Assembly (NCBI GenBank): GCA_001793775.1
Contig: MGIN01000027.1
Coordinates: 36,169-52,245, forward strand
DNA from: Candidatus Wolfebacteria bacterium GWA1_42_9
Lineage (GTDB): Bacteria > Patescibacteriota > Minisyncoccia > UBA6257 > JAGOQP01
Reading direction: 5' to 3'
DNA length: 16,077 bases
Position numbers and translations under genes: made by a program. This document shows, piece by piece, positions 1-7,433 of this stretch; the first letter of the stretch is position 1; each line of letters begins with the position of its first letter. The notes below the pieces were generated by a model. That model was not told the origin of the DNA. It saw only the letters and a list, made by a program, of their open reading frames with translations, and did not search any database.

Positions 1-1157
1 ATATCGGAAGAATTCCCAGGTTAGTGCGGGATGGTTTTGGCGGGCCGATTTATTCTACCGCTCCTACCAAAGACGCCGCCCAAGAACTTTTGCTGGATGC
101 TCATCATTTAATGCTTCAGGAGATAACTAATGGGGAAACCTCTCTTTATGAAGTGGAAGACATCAATCGGGCGATGGAAATTTGGGAGGTAACTCACTAT
201 CGAAAACCGTTTGGTGTCAAACAGGCCGGAATCGAATTTTACAACTCGGGGCATATTTTGGGGTCGGCTTCAATTAAGATAACCGTTGGCGGAAAATCAA
301 TTATTTTTTCGGGGGATTTGGGAAACGTTCCCTCTCCTTTGGTAAAAGACACTGAATATACCGAAAAAGCCGATTATGCCGTTATTGAATCGGCCTACGG
401 AGGGCGAATTCACGAGCCGGTTAATGAAAGGACCAGTGTTTTGGAGGATATTATTGAGGACACGGTTAAGGCCAAAGGAACGCTTCTCATTCCGGCTTTT
501 GCCATGGAGCGCACCCAGCAGCTTCTTTTTGAACTGAATATGCTGATTGAAGAAGGGAGAATCCCCCGGGTGCCGATTTTCATTGACAGCCCCTTGGCTA
601 TCCGCCTCACTCAGATTTACCAGAAATATTCCCGAGATAAAGAATTTTTTGACCAGGAAGCGATTGAGACCGCCAAGAAAGGCGACCAAATTTTTAACTT
701 CCCGGGTTTGCGGTTTACTCTAACCACGGAGGAATCGAAAGAAATCAACAATGTTCCTCCGCCAAAAGTGGTTATTGCCGGATCGGGCATGTCTCACGGA
801 GGAAGAATTCTTCATCACGAAATTCGCTACCTGCCTGACCCTAACAGCACCTTTCTTATTGTCGGTTTTCAGACGGAGGGATCTTTGGGAAGACGGATTT
901 TGGATGGTGTCGGGGAGATAAAGATTATGGGAGAAAAAGTTCCCGTTCGTTGCCGGGTAAAGGCCATCGGTGCCTACTCGGCTCATGCCGATCAGCCGCT
1001 ACTTTTAAACTGGATTCGGTTTATGTCCGCGTCTTTGAAAAAGGTTTTTGTGGTTCAGGGGGAAAAGGAACAATCGTCATTGTTGGCTCAAAAAATTGTA
1101 GATGAGTTTGCGGTAGAAGCGGAAATTCCCAAAACGGGGGAAGAACAAGAATTATAA
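1..1157 (+). CDS. beta-CASP metallo-beta-lactamase-fold RNase (partial, 5' end outside window)
   Basis: The reading frame is open from base 3 at the window edge, so the true start lies upstream. The first visible residues, IGRIPRLV, are what normally follows the HxHxDH zinc motif in this family, so about 80 N-terminal residues including that motif are missing. Numbering from the GTG at 24, visible motifs are GHILGS (76-81), the zinc-bridging Asp in SGDLG (D98), motif A Glu (E122), motif B in GSGMSHGGRILHH (253-265) and motif C in YSAHAD (318-323). A His in motif C is the RNA-type rather than DNA-type signature. The layout is that of the CPSF73/YSH1-like COG1236 group, with an RMMBL tail after motif B. 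The expected role is zinc-dependent endo/exonucleolytic RNA cleavage in the cytoplasm. It is distinct from the RNase J at 5486-7228. Family assignment is firm; the substrate is unknown. Confidence 0.93.
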   Translation, partial: IGRIPRLVRDGFGGPIYSTAPTKDAAQELLLDAHHLMLQEITNGETSLYEVEDINRAMEIWEVTHYRKPFGVKQAGIEFYNSGHILGSASIKITVGGKSIIFSGDLGNVPSPLVKDTEYTEKADYAVIESAYGGRIHEPVNERTSVLEDIIEDTVKAKGTLLIPAFAMERTQQLLFELNMLIEEGRIPRVPIFIDSPLAIRLTQIYQKYSRDKEFFDQEAIETAKKGDQIFNFPGLRFTLTTEESKEINNVPPPKVVIAGSGMSHGGRILHHEIRYLPDPNSTFLIVGFQTEGSLGRRILDGVGEIKIMGEKVPVRCRVKAIGAYSAHADQPLLLNWIRFMSASLKKVFVVQGEKEQSSLLAQKIVDEFAVEAEIPKTGEEQEL

Positions 1158-1195
1158 AGTCCAAAGTCATAATACCGGATGTCAAATTAAGCCTG

Positions 1196-1273
1196 AAATC
1201 CAAATGTTTTAAAGTTTGAAATTTCTAGCTATTTAATTGTTGATTTGAAATTTGGATTTTGTCATTTGGATTT
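1196..1273. repeat. Inverted repeat in AT-rich spacer
   Basis: The 196-bp spacer after the first gene holds AAATCCAAATG (1196-1206) and its exact inverse CATTTGGATTT (1263-1273), plus a further partial copy AATTTGGATTTTG around 1249. It may be a low-complexity intergenic repeat typical of such genomes; no U-tract marks it as a terminator. No convincing promoter for the next gene could be picked out. Confidence 0.4.
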
Positions 1274-1353
1274 TAGCAGATGTTGAGTTATTATTAGTTA
1301 ACCTGAATAAATTAAAATTAAATTTATTAACCTAAATACAGGAGATTGTTGTT

Positions 1354-1974
1354 ATGGACAGTCGCAATTTAGAAAACAATCACACTCCCAAATACCGGAT
1401 TTGTATCTCGGGAGCAGCCGAAACCAGTCATTGTGGCGAAGATTCTCTTTCCAAGGCGGCGGAAATTGGGAGAGAAGTAATTCGCCAGGGGGGAGTTTTA
1501 ATCAGCGGTGCCACCACCGGTTTTCCTTTCTGGGCGGCCAAAGGGGCCAAAGAAGAAGGAGGGATTGTTGTCGGTTTCTCGCCGGCTTCTACCAGCAAAG
1601 AACACACTAAAGTTTACAAACTTCCTACCCAGTATCATGATTTGGTTGTCTTCACCGGATTTGGTTATTCAGGAAGAAATCTGATATTGACTCGCTCATC
1701 AGACGCGATTATCGTTGGTTGCGGTCGGGTGGGCACTTTGAACGAATTCACTATTGCTTTTGAGGACAAAAAACCTATCGGAATTTTGGAAGGTCCCTGG
1801 GAAACCGATGATTTGATTAAAGATATTATTGCTCGGGGGCATCGGGGACATGGAAAAATCGTTTATTCATCCGACCCCAAAGAATTAGTGACTAAATTAA
1901 TAGAGTTGATTAAAAAAGACAGAGAAGCGGACGGTAAAAGTTCGAAAGAAAATCCTCAACCAGAAGGTGACTAA
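1354..1974 (+). CDS. SLOG/LOG-type nucleotide-binding protein (TIGR00725-like)
   Basis: A 206-aa Rossmann-like protein. An N-terminal strand KYRICISGAAE (13-23) is followed by the glycine-rich GGVLISGATTGFPFWAAKGA (46-65), and a second loop GCGRVGTLNEFTIA (122-135) stands where LOG/lysine-decarboxylase-like proteins have PGGxGTxxE. The Glu of that loop is present but the PGG is changed to GCGRVG. SLOG proteins bind or process nucleotide-derived ligands; some LOG members release cytokinin-type bases, but this variant belongs nearer the uncharacterised TIGR00725 (formerly 'molybdenum cofactor carrier-like') group. An AGGAG at 1340-1344, 9 nt before the ATG, supports the start. The C-terminal 20 residues are polar and probably disordered. 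The substrate cannot be told from the sequence. Confidence 0.82.
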   Translation: MDSRNLENNHTPKYRICISGAAETSHCGEDSLSKAAEIGREVIRQGGVLISGATTGFPFWAAKGAKEEGGIVVGFSPASTSKEHTKVYKLPTQYHDLVVFTGFGYSGRNLILTRSSDAIIVGCGRVGTLNEFTIAFEDKKPIGILEGPWETDDLIKDIIARGHRGHGKIVYSSDPKELVTKLIELIKKDREADGKSSKENPQPEGD

Positions 1975-2103
1975 CACGACATAATTCCAATATGCGAATG
2001 TAATGCCAATAAATGCTAATTGCTAATATTCGCAATCTGTAGATTGGCATAAGATTTGTAGATTAGAATCATATTATAAAGGTCGTTTCAAAAAACACAT
2101 TTT

Positions 2104-2358
2104 ATGGCTCAAAAACCTATCGCAAAAGTCATTCATCTTTACGGAAAAATCGGGGTGGCGATTTTGGAATGTTTGGCTTCGATTGAAGTAGGACAGATGG
2201 TTCATTTCAAAGGGCACACCACTGATTTTCAGCAGGAGATTAAATCGATGCAGTATGAGCACGAAGCGATTACCAAAGCCAAAAAAGGACAGCAGGTTGG
2301 GGTGAAGGTGGACCAGGATGTTCGGGAGGGAGACGAAGTGTATCCGATAGAGGAGTAG
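2104..2358 (+). CDS. Translation elongation factor-like small protein (EF-Tu domain 2 fold)
   Basis: An 84-aa protein matching the single beta-barrel found as domain 2 of EF-Tu/IF2-type GTPases: KVIHLYGKIGVAILEC, a central GQMVHFKGHTTDF, and the end QVGVKVDQDVREGDEVYPIEE, where the VG(V/I)KV...VREGDxVY pattern is characteristic. There is no GTPase domain, and the length is usual for free-standing members of this group. These proteins are common in CPR and archaea; in several genomes they sit near U32-type peptidases, but no such neighbour is seen here. Function is unknown and probably lies in RNA or ribosome binding. No SD is visible before the ATG. The preceding spacer (1975-2103) holds the inverted pairs TGCGAAT/ATTCGCA and TGCCAAT/ATTGGCA. 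Confidence 0.8.
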   Translation: MAQKPIAKVIHLYGKIGVAILECLASIEVGQMVHFKGHTTDFQQEIKSMQYEHEAITKAKKGQQVGVKVDQDVREGDEVYPIEE

Positions 2359-2383
2359 CACACAAATAGCGCACCTCGCTCCG

Positions 2384-2439
2384 CCGGCATAGCCTTTGGC
2401 GATGCCCGGCCGCCTATGGCTACGGGTACTACAGGCCGG
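2384..2439. repeat. GC-rich palindromic element
   Basis: In the 173-bp spacer before the permease, two stems stand out from AT-rich surroundings: CCGGCAT (2384-2390) pairs with ATGCC-C-GG (2402-2409, one bulge), and CCGGCC (2406-2411) with GGCCGG (2434-2439). The two stems share bases 2406-2409, so they exclude one another in part. No U-tract follows, so it is not a standard terminator. It resembles the hairpin at 9933-9976 in composition and setting. Confidence 0.5.
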
Positions 2440-2531
2440 AGTCAGAGGTTCCACCCCGTAGGGTTCATGTGCCCACACGAATTTCTATTCGTGGCATTCG
2501 TGCGAATTTGTATATTTGTGTTACGTTTTTT

Positions 2532-3674
2532 ATGCGTTTTTGGAAAAATTTTATACTACCCGTCAGTTTATTGGCCGGAACCATCATCGGGGCCGGTATT
2601 TTTTCTTTACCCTATGTTTTTTCCCGGGCGGGGCTCTTTTGGAGTTTCTTGCTTCTGATTGTTTTTACTCTTGTTTTTTGTGTAGTCCACCTGATGTATG
2701 CCGATTTAATTTTGAAAAACAGCGACCGTCACCGTTTTGCCGGCTTTGCCCGGATTTATTTTGGAGAAAAAGGATATTGGCTTTCAATTTTGGGGACAGT
2801 GGTGGAAATGTTTTTTGTTTTGGTAATTTATCTGGTTCTTTCGGCTAGTTTTATTTCTTTAATTTTCCCCCGTCTGCCGATTGTTTGGGGAGTAATCATT
2901 TTTTGGTGGTTGGGATCGCTAGCGATTTTTGCCGGGACTAAAAGAGTGGCTCTTTTTGAATTTCTGGCGACGGCCGGAATTTTGGCGGTGGTAGCTTTAA
3001 TTGCCGTCTGGGGCGTTCCTCAATTTTTGGAAAAGGATTTTTCTTTGATTTCTTCCGATTATTTTCTCTGGTTTTTGCCTTTCGGACCACTACTTTTTTC
3101 TTTGAACGGCAGACCGGCGGTGCCTTCCTTAATCCACTATTTTAACCGCATCGGGCGGCCGGTAACGGAAGCTAGAAAGCCGATTATTTGGGGGACAGTT
3201 ATTCCGGCTCTGGTTTATTTATTTTTCGTTTCGGGGGTAATTGGGCTTTCGGGAAAAATAACTCCCGACTCGATTTCGGGAGTTTCTTCGAATATTTCTT
3301 TTTGGGCTTTTCTTTTAATTTTTGGGGTTTTGGGAATTTTGTCTCTTTTGAGCTCTTACTTTTCCATCGGTTTGGATGTGAGGCATTCTTTGGAATTTGA
3401 TTTAAGGTCCTCCAAAATTCTATCGGCTTTTTTGATTGTTTCCTTACCTTTAATCCTTTTCTTTTTAAATTCAGGAAGCTTCCTTTCTTTGGTGGGATTT
3501 GCCGGAGGAATTTTTATCGGTCTGGAAGGAATAATGATTCTTTGGATGTGGAAAAAATCCCGAAAGCAGGAGGGAAAAAGTTTGATAAAAAAGATTTGGG
3601 CTCCTTTTTGGTGGACAATAATACTGGTGTTTGTGGCGAGTGTCGTTTATACGATAATCAGCCGGTTTGTCTGA
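2532..3674 (+). CDS. Aromatic amino acid permease (tryptophan/tyrosine permease family)
   Basis: A 380-aa polytopic membrane protein with about eleven hydrophobic segments. The N-terminal GTIIGAGIFSLPY (residues 16-28) is the unwound TM1 substrate-binding motif of APC-superfamily permeases; its form and the following gene length fit the Trp/Tyr permease branch (PF03222). The frame is open from an upstream ATG at 2469, but the 21 extra residues are basic, lie in repeat-like spacer sequence and precede the expected cytosolic MRFWKNF start, so 2532 is preferred. Likely role: proton- or sodium-coupled import of tryptophan or a related amino acid across the cytoplasmic membrane. A TrpR-family regulator lies directly downstream and trpS follows on the other strand, which supports an aromatic substrate. 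Substrate remains inferred. Confidence 0.82.
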   Translation: MRFWKNFILPVSLLAGTIIGAGIFSLPYVFSRAGLFWSFLLLIVFTLVFCVVHLMYADLILKNSDRHRFAGFARIYFGEKGYWLSILGTVVEMFFVLVIYLVLSASFISLIFPRLPIVWGVIIFWWLGSLAIFAGTKRVALFEFLATAGILAVVALIAVWGVPQFLEKDFSLISSDYFLWFLPFGPLLFSLNGRPAVPSLIHYFNRIGRPVTEARKPIIWGTVIPALVYLFFVSGVIGLSGKITPDSISGVSSNISFWAFLLIFGVLGILSLLSSYFSIGLDVRHSLEFDLRSSKILSAFLIVSLPLILFFLNSGSFLSLVGFAGGIFIGLEGIMILWMWKKSRKQEGKSLIKKIWAPFWWTIILVFVASVVYTIISRFV

Positions 3675-3731
3675 GTAAAAAGTTGGACGAGAGGGTAAAT
3701 GGTAAAAAGTAGAAAGAGAGAATAAAATTTC

Positions 3732-3770
3732 CCTGCTACCTGCGCAGTACTGTTTACAGTACCGAGCAGG
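3732..3770. promoter_or_regulatory. Candidate operator 1 for the TrpR-family regulator
   Basis: GTACTGT-TT-ACAGTAC (3747-3762) is a 7-2-7 inverted repeat, nested in an outer pair CCTGCT (3732-3737)/AGCAGG (3765-3770). The same arms with the same 2-bp centre recur at 4255-4270, on the other side of the regulator gene. The GTACT...AGTAC ends recall E. coli trp operators (GTACTAG...CTAGTAC), though the centre is 2 bp shorter. No U-run follows, which argues against a terminator for the permease. That the regulator binds here is inference. Confidence 0.55.
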
Positions 3771-3805
3771 AAAGAGACAGGATACCGTTTTCTCTTACGC
3801 CCTGC

Positions 3806-3811
3806 TATAAT
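3806..3811 (+). promoter_or_regulatory. -10 element of the TrpR-family gene
   Basis: A perfect TATAAT 25 bp before the ATG at 3837 would place transcription start near 3818 and give a leader of about 19 nt. No good -35 hexamer lies at the matching distance (TACCGT at 3783-3788 is poor), so the promoter may need an activator, perhaps via the palindrome at 3747-3762. Confidence 0.45.
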
Positions 3812-3836
3812 TTTTTTACTGTAATTATCTCCCACA

Positions 3837-4211
3837 ATGACAAGAAAATATCTCAAAGATAAAATTACTCCGGAACTGTCGGCTCAAAGCTTGAAGATAA
3901 TTTTTGAAGAGATAAAAAAGATCAACTCTCCCCAGGAGACGGAAGATTTTTTGAGTAAATTTTTCACCGATGACGAGAAAAATACTTTATTGAGGAGATT
4001 AGCCGCTATGATTTTGTTGGGGAGAGGGAAACAATACGAAGAAATTGTAAACACTTTAAATATTTCAAAAGCTACTATCAGCAATGCTCGTGATCTTCTC
4101 TCTGGCAGAAATTACGGAAGAAATCCTCATAGAAAAAGAGTTTATTCACCCCCCGCCGCTTCAGAAAGAAAAAAACGAAGAATACCGCCAATTGCCCCCT
4201 GGCGTTATTAA
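3837..4211 (+). CDS. TrpR/YerC-family transcriptional regulator
   Basis: A 124-aa helical protein. Residues 40-90 carry the family pattern: FFTDDEKNTLLRRLAAMILL, then a helix-turn-helix KQYEEIVNTLNISKATISNA (66-85). This is the TrpR superfamily (PF01371), and closer in wording to the YerC/YecD branch than to enterobacterial TrpR. E. coli TrpR residues contacting tryptophan are not obviously kept, so ligand binding is uncertain. The C-terminal 35 residues are a basic, Arg/Pro-rich tail not usual in the family, which may be disordered. No SD precedes the ATG. Two matching palindromes lie 74 bp before the start and 41 bp after the stop, and the neighbours are an aromatic permease and trpS. This makes a tryptophan-linked, self-regulating repressor likely but unproven. 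Confidence 0.8.
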   Translation: MTRKYLKDKITPELSAQSLKIIFEEIKKINSPQETEDFLSKFFTDDEKNTLLRRLAAMILLGRGKQYEEIVNTLNISKATISNARDLLSGRNYGRNPHRKRVYSPPAASERKKRRIPPIAPWRY

Positions 4212-4251
4212 TAATGACACTTGTTGGTTACTAAAGAGGCCTATTTAATCT

Positions 4252-4273
4252 CCGGTACTGTATACAGTACCGG
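4252..4273. promoter_or_regulatory. Candidate operator 2: perfect 22-bp palindrome
   Basis: CCGGTACTGTA is followed directly by its exact inverse TACAGTACCGG. The inner 16 bp, GTACTGT-AT-ACAGTAC, match operator 1 except for one centre base. A weak promoter TTGTTG (4221-4226) - 17 bp - TTTAAT (4244-4249) would start transcription inside the palindrome, a classic repressor position; what would be transcribed is the gene-free stretch up to 4455. Alternatively it acts with operator 1 across the 0.5 kb between them. Confidence 0.6.
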
Positions 4274-4323
4274 GGTTAAGCCGGATTTGTTTGAATTCGG
4301 GGGCGGTAGGATTATTTCTAAAA

Positions 4324-4361
4324 TGCAAGCCGGGCCGATTGGTTCGGCCCGGTGGCGTGCA
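4324..4361. other. Strong GC-rich hairpin between convergent genes
   Basis: CCGGGCCGA (4330-4338) and TCGGCCCGG (4344-4352) form a perfect 9-bp stem with a 5-nt loop, extended by TGCA/TGCA at 4324-4327 and 4358-4361. It lies between the ends of the TrpR-family gene (+) and trpS (-), 11 nt away from... the operator side by about 50 bp. It could stop transcription from either side, but no clear U-tract follows on either strand. The remaining spacer (4362-4455) shows no supported gene. Confidence 0.45.
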
Positions 4362-4455
4362 GTGGAGTAGCTAGTGTTCTTCGACTTGTTGGCAAAGGAG
4401 CTGGTATCGCATAAAGGTCCTGACAGCGTGATTTTTGGCCGCTAAATACCAACTA

Positions 4456-5439
4456 CTATTTTAGCCCCACTTTTTTATACACTTCTTCAATTTTCTTTTC
4501 GGCGGTTTTCCGGGCTTTCCTGGCGCCGTCGGCGAGAACTTTTTTTACCCGAGCATCGGAGATTTTATTGTATTTGTTTTGAAAATCGGAAAGGAATCTT
4601 ACCAGAGTGTCGGCGACATCCGATTTAAATCGGCCGTAACCGGCGCCTTTATATTTTTTCTCAAGGGATTTTATAGAAACATTAAGAACTAAAGATAAAA
4701 TTGTCAGCAGGTTGGAAATCCCCGGTTTCTTTTTGGGATCGTATTTCACCTCTTTACCCGAATCGGTAACGGCTCTTTTGATTTTTTCCCTGATTACTGC
4801 CGGCTTGTCGGTGAGGGCGATACAGCTGTTCGGGTTCGAGTCGCTTTTTGACATTTTTTTGGCGGGATCGTCCAATGACATTATTCTTGCCCCGATTTTT
4901 TCTACCATTGGTTGAGGAATAACGAATGTTTGCCCGAATTTTTGGTTGAATCTTCGGGCGATTTCTCTTGCAAGTTCTATGTGTTGGACCTGATCGTCTC
5001 CTACAGGCACGAAGTTGGTGTCATACAAAAGGATGTCGGCAGCCATTAAGACGGGATAGTTCAAAAGCCCGGCCAAAGCGCTTTGGGGACCGTTTTTCTG
5101 CACCCTGTCCTTATATTGTGTCATTAAAAGCAATTCTGATACCTTGGTGATGGTATTCAATATCCAGAACAGCTCAAGATGGGCAACAACATCAGACTGC
5201 TTGAAAATTACAGATTTTTTTGGGTCCAGGCCGACAGCCAGATAGGTTTTTGCCACATTGGTAGTGCTCTCTCGGAGTTTTTGAGGGTCTTGGGGGATGG
5301 TAAGGGCGTGGAGGTCCACTACCGGAAACAAACATGTGTGGGTTTTTTGCAAACCAACCCATTGTTTGAGAGCTCCAAAATAATGGCCAAGATGGAGTAT
5401 CTCTGATGACGGCTTTATGCCGGATAAAATCCTCTTCAT
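4456..5439 (-). CDS. trpS: Tryptophanyl-tRNA synthetase
   Basis: A 327-aa class I aminoacyl-tRNA synthetase that charges tRNA-Trp with tryptophan in the cytoplasm. The N-terminal SGIKPSSEILHLGHYFGAL (6-24) contains the HIGH-equivalent HLGH (16-19). The TrpRS-specific central block NYPVLMAADILLYD (127-140) with VPVGDDQVQHIELAREIARR (144-163) is intact, and KKMSKS (194-199) is the second ATP-binding motif. The C-terminal helical domain ends in a Lys-rich stretch. Length is normal for bacterial TrpRS. It starts 46 bp after RNase J on the same strand, so the two may be cotranscribed. No SD is visible. An imperfect palindrome TACCAAATTAGTAATTGGTA lies at 5459-5478 just ahead of the gene, and it differs from the TrpR-type palindromes. 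Identification is firm. Confidence 0.96.
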   Translation of the reverse strand: MKRILSGIKPSSEILHLGHYFGALKQWVGLQKTHTCLFPVVDLHALTIPQDPQKLRESTTNVAKTYLAVGLDPKKSVIFKQSDVVAHLELFWILNTITKVSELLLMTQYKDRVQKNGPQSALAGLLNYPVLMAADILLYDTNFVPVGDDQVQHIELAREIARRFNQKFGQTFVIPQPMVEKIGARIMSLDDPAKKMSKSDSNPNSCIALTDKPAVIREKIKRAVTDSGKEVKYDPKKKPGISNLLTILSLVLNVSIKSLEKKYKGAGYGRFKSDVADTLVRFLSDFQNKYNKISDARVKKVLADGARKARKTAEKKIEEVYKKVGLK

Positions 5440-5485
5440 GTCTTATTTGTATATTCGTACCAAATTAGTAATTGGTAGAGGACCA

Positions 5486-7228
5486 CTAGACTTCAATAAT
5501 AACTGGCAGGACCATCGGTCGGCGCTTGGTTTTATTATACACGAACTGGCCGATTTGGTCTTTAATCATATTTTTTAAGTAATCGGAATCAACTGATTGG
5601 AAGCGGGGGATACGGGTGATAATCCCCCTGATTTTTTTTCTAACCTCTTCCACTAACTCTTTATTGTCTTTGAGATAGATAAATCCCCGGGAGATGATGT
5701 CGGGGTTTTTGAGAAATCTGCCGGTGCGCCGGTCCAAGGTAACGATCAAAACCATCATTCCTTCCTGGGAAAGAACTGTCCGGTCGCGAACAACTACTTC
5801 TTCTACGTCGCCCACTCCCAAACCGTCCACCATCACATAAGAGGCCGGAACCGTTTCCTCTGAGATAAAGACTTTTTCTTTTCGGATTTTAACCACCTGG
5901 CCGTTATCTACCAAAAAGCTGTTTTCTAAAGGAACGCCCATTTCCTTGGCTAGTTGAGCGTTAGCCGCCCGCATAAAATACCAGCCGTGGATGGGGATAA
6001 AAAACTTGGGTCTAATCATCTTGGTGACCATTTTTAAATCTTCTGCCGGACCGTGTCCGCTGGAGTGAATATCGATGTGTTGGCTTTGAATTACCCTGGC
6101 ACCTTGTCTGGTCAGGTTGTCTTTAAGGGTTTGTATCGGTCTTTCGTTGCCCGGGATAACTGACGAGGAAAAAAGTATGACATCTCCTTTCTTGACAGAG
6201 ACGTATTTATGCTCGCCGTTGGCAATTCTCATCAAACTGGCCCTTGGTTCTCCCTGGGCGCCGGTGGAAAGAACCAGGATTTTTTCATCTCTGTATTTGT
6301 GAATTTCTTCCACATTGACGATCGCTCCTTTCTTAGCCTTGATATAACCCAAATTTTGGGCGATGCGGACGTTATTTTTCAAAGAAAGGCCGCTCAAAAA
6401 AACCTTTCGGTCGTGTTTTTCGGCAATCTGAATGATATTAGCCACTCTCGTTAACAATGAAGCAAATAGACCGACAATTACTCTACCCTCGGCTTTGCTG
6501 ATGATTTCATCTAGATTCTTGATTACCAGAGCCTCGGGGATTGATTTTCCCGGTCTTTCCGCTCCGGTGCTTTCTAGGAACAAAGTATGAATTCCTCTTT
6601 TGCCCATTTCTCTGTATGAGTCCAGATCTTTCGGATTACCTTCAAGATCATAATCTATTTTTAAATCAGCGCAGTAGGCCATGTTTCCCACCGGAGTTTT
6701 TATTAGAACCGCAAAAGAGTCGGGTATGGTATGTTCTATTTCAAAGAACTCAACTTCAATGTTTGTGGAAATCCGCACTCTATCACCGTGCTTTATGGTT
6801 TCTATATTTAATTTGAGTGCGTTGGGAAATTCCTCTTGTCTTTTTTTAATAATTTCTTTGGGCAAAGCGGCAGCGTAGATAGGGATGTTAGGTCCCAATC
6901 TATTTATGAGATAAGGAATGGCACCAATATGATCATAATGCCCATGAGTAATAATGAGAGCCTTGATTTTATCTTTTTTCGGTATCAACGAATTAATATT
7001 TGGAATGATGTAATCTATTCCCGGAGTATCTTCCTCGGGAAACTGAAACCCCATATCAAAGATAATAATTTCATCCCCATACTCAAAAACGGACATGTTA
7101 CGGCCTATTTCTTCTAATCCTCCTAAGGGAGTGAATTTTAACTCCGGTTCCTTTTCGGTCTCTTTAACGTGCCGGTGGTGAACCGGGTGATAAGTTGTTC
7201 TTTTTGATGAATGTTTGGTTTGAATCAT
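5486..7228 (-). CDS. rnj: Ribonuclease J
   Basis: A 580-aa beta-CASP metallo-beta-lactamase nuclease of the RNase J group (dual 5' exo- and endonuclease in mRNA turnover and rRNA maturation). PLGGLEEIGRNM (34-45) is the RNase J entry signature. HGHYDHIG (95-102) supplies zinc ligands, EHTIPDS (165-171) is motif 3, and CADLKID (186-192) carries the bridging Asp. HSSGHG (388-393) and PIHG (412-415) are the beta-CASP motifs B and C. The C-terminal domain (about 465-580) is complete. Two departures are seen: the usual GDFK is ADLK, and the usual HGE is HGW (414-416), so the residue after His-Gly is Trp. The first 28 residues are His- and charge-rich, and probably a flexible extension. It lies between tRNA-Leu and trpS on the same strand. 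No SD precedes the ATG. Confidence 0.96.
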   Translation of the reverse strand: MIQTKHSSKRTTYHPVHHRHVKETEKEPELKFTPLGGLEEIGRNMSVFEYGDEIIIFDMGFQFPEEDTPGIDYIIPNINSLIPKKDKIKALIITHGHYDHIGAIPYLINRLGPNIPIYAAALPKEIIKKRQEEFPNALKLNIETIKHGDRVRISTNIEVEFFEIEHTIPDSFAVLIKTPVGNMAYCADLKIDYDLEGNPKDLDSYREMGKRGIHTLFLESTGAERPGKSIPEALVIKNLDEIISKAEGRVIVGLFASLLTRVANIIQIAEKHDRKVFLSGLSLKNNVRIAQNLGYIKAKKGAIVNVEEIHKYRDEKILVLSTGAQGEPRASLMRIANGEHKYVSVKKGDVILFSSSVIPGNERPIQTLKDNLTRQGARVIQSQHIDIHSSGHGPAEDLKMVTKMIRPKFFIPIHGWYFMRAANAQLAKEMGVPLENSFLVDNGQVVKIRKEKVFISEETVPASYVMVDGLGVGDVEEVVVRDRTVLSQEGMMVLIVTLDRRTGRFLKNPDIISRGFIYLKDNKELVEEVRKKIRGIITRIPRFQSVDSDYLKNMIKDQIGQFVYNKTKRRPMVLPVIIEV

Positions 7229-7344
7229 GTATTTATTAGTTTAAAATTTAAAGTATAAAGTTGAAAGTAAGAGAGATTGATAATTGGATAGAGGTTTCTC
7301 CATCTTTTGGGTTTTTAGGGTAGTATTTATATCGCGTCTTTTTG

Positions 7345-7429
7345 TGCCCAGGAGAGGATTTGAACCTCCACAACCTTGCGGTTATAGCGCCCTGAACGCT
7401 ACGTGTCTACCAAGTTCCACCACCTGGGC
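7345..7429 (-). tRNA. tRNA-Leu(CAG)
   Basis: On the minus strand an 85-nt class II tRNA folds fully. Acceptor GCCCAGG pairs with CCTGGGC over 7 bp, and discriminator A is at 7345. The anticodon stem TAGCG/CGCTA encloses loop TTCAGGG with anticodon CAG. A short variable arm ACC-GCAA-GGT follows, then T-arm GGAGG-TTCAAAT-CCTCT. CCA is not encoded (CAAA follows the discriminator), so it must be added enzymatically. The 5' end is only 4 nt beyond the stop codon of the upstream pgi gene, so it is probably released from a pgi-tRNA transcript by RNase P. Confidence 0.96.
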
Positions 7430-7433
7430 GTTT

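Noticed and set aside
2469..2531. Upstream ATG extending the permease by 21 residues
   Set aside because: The extra residues lie in repeat-like spacer DNA and precede the normal cytosolic start MRFWKNF of the family.
5440..5485. T-box or other leader control of trpS
   Set aside because: Only 46 bp separate RNase J and trpS; there is no space for a T-box or attenuator.
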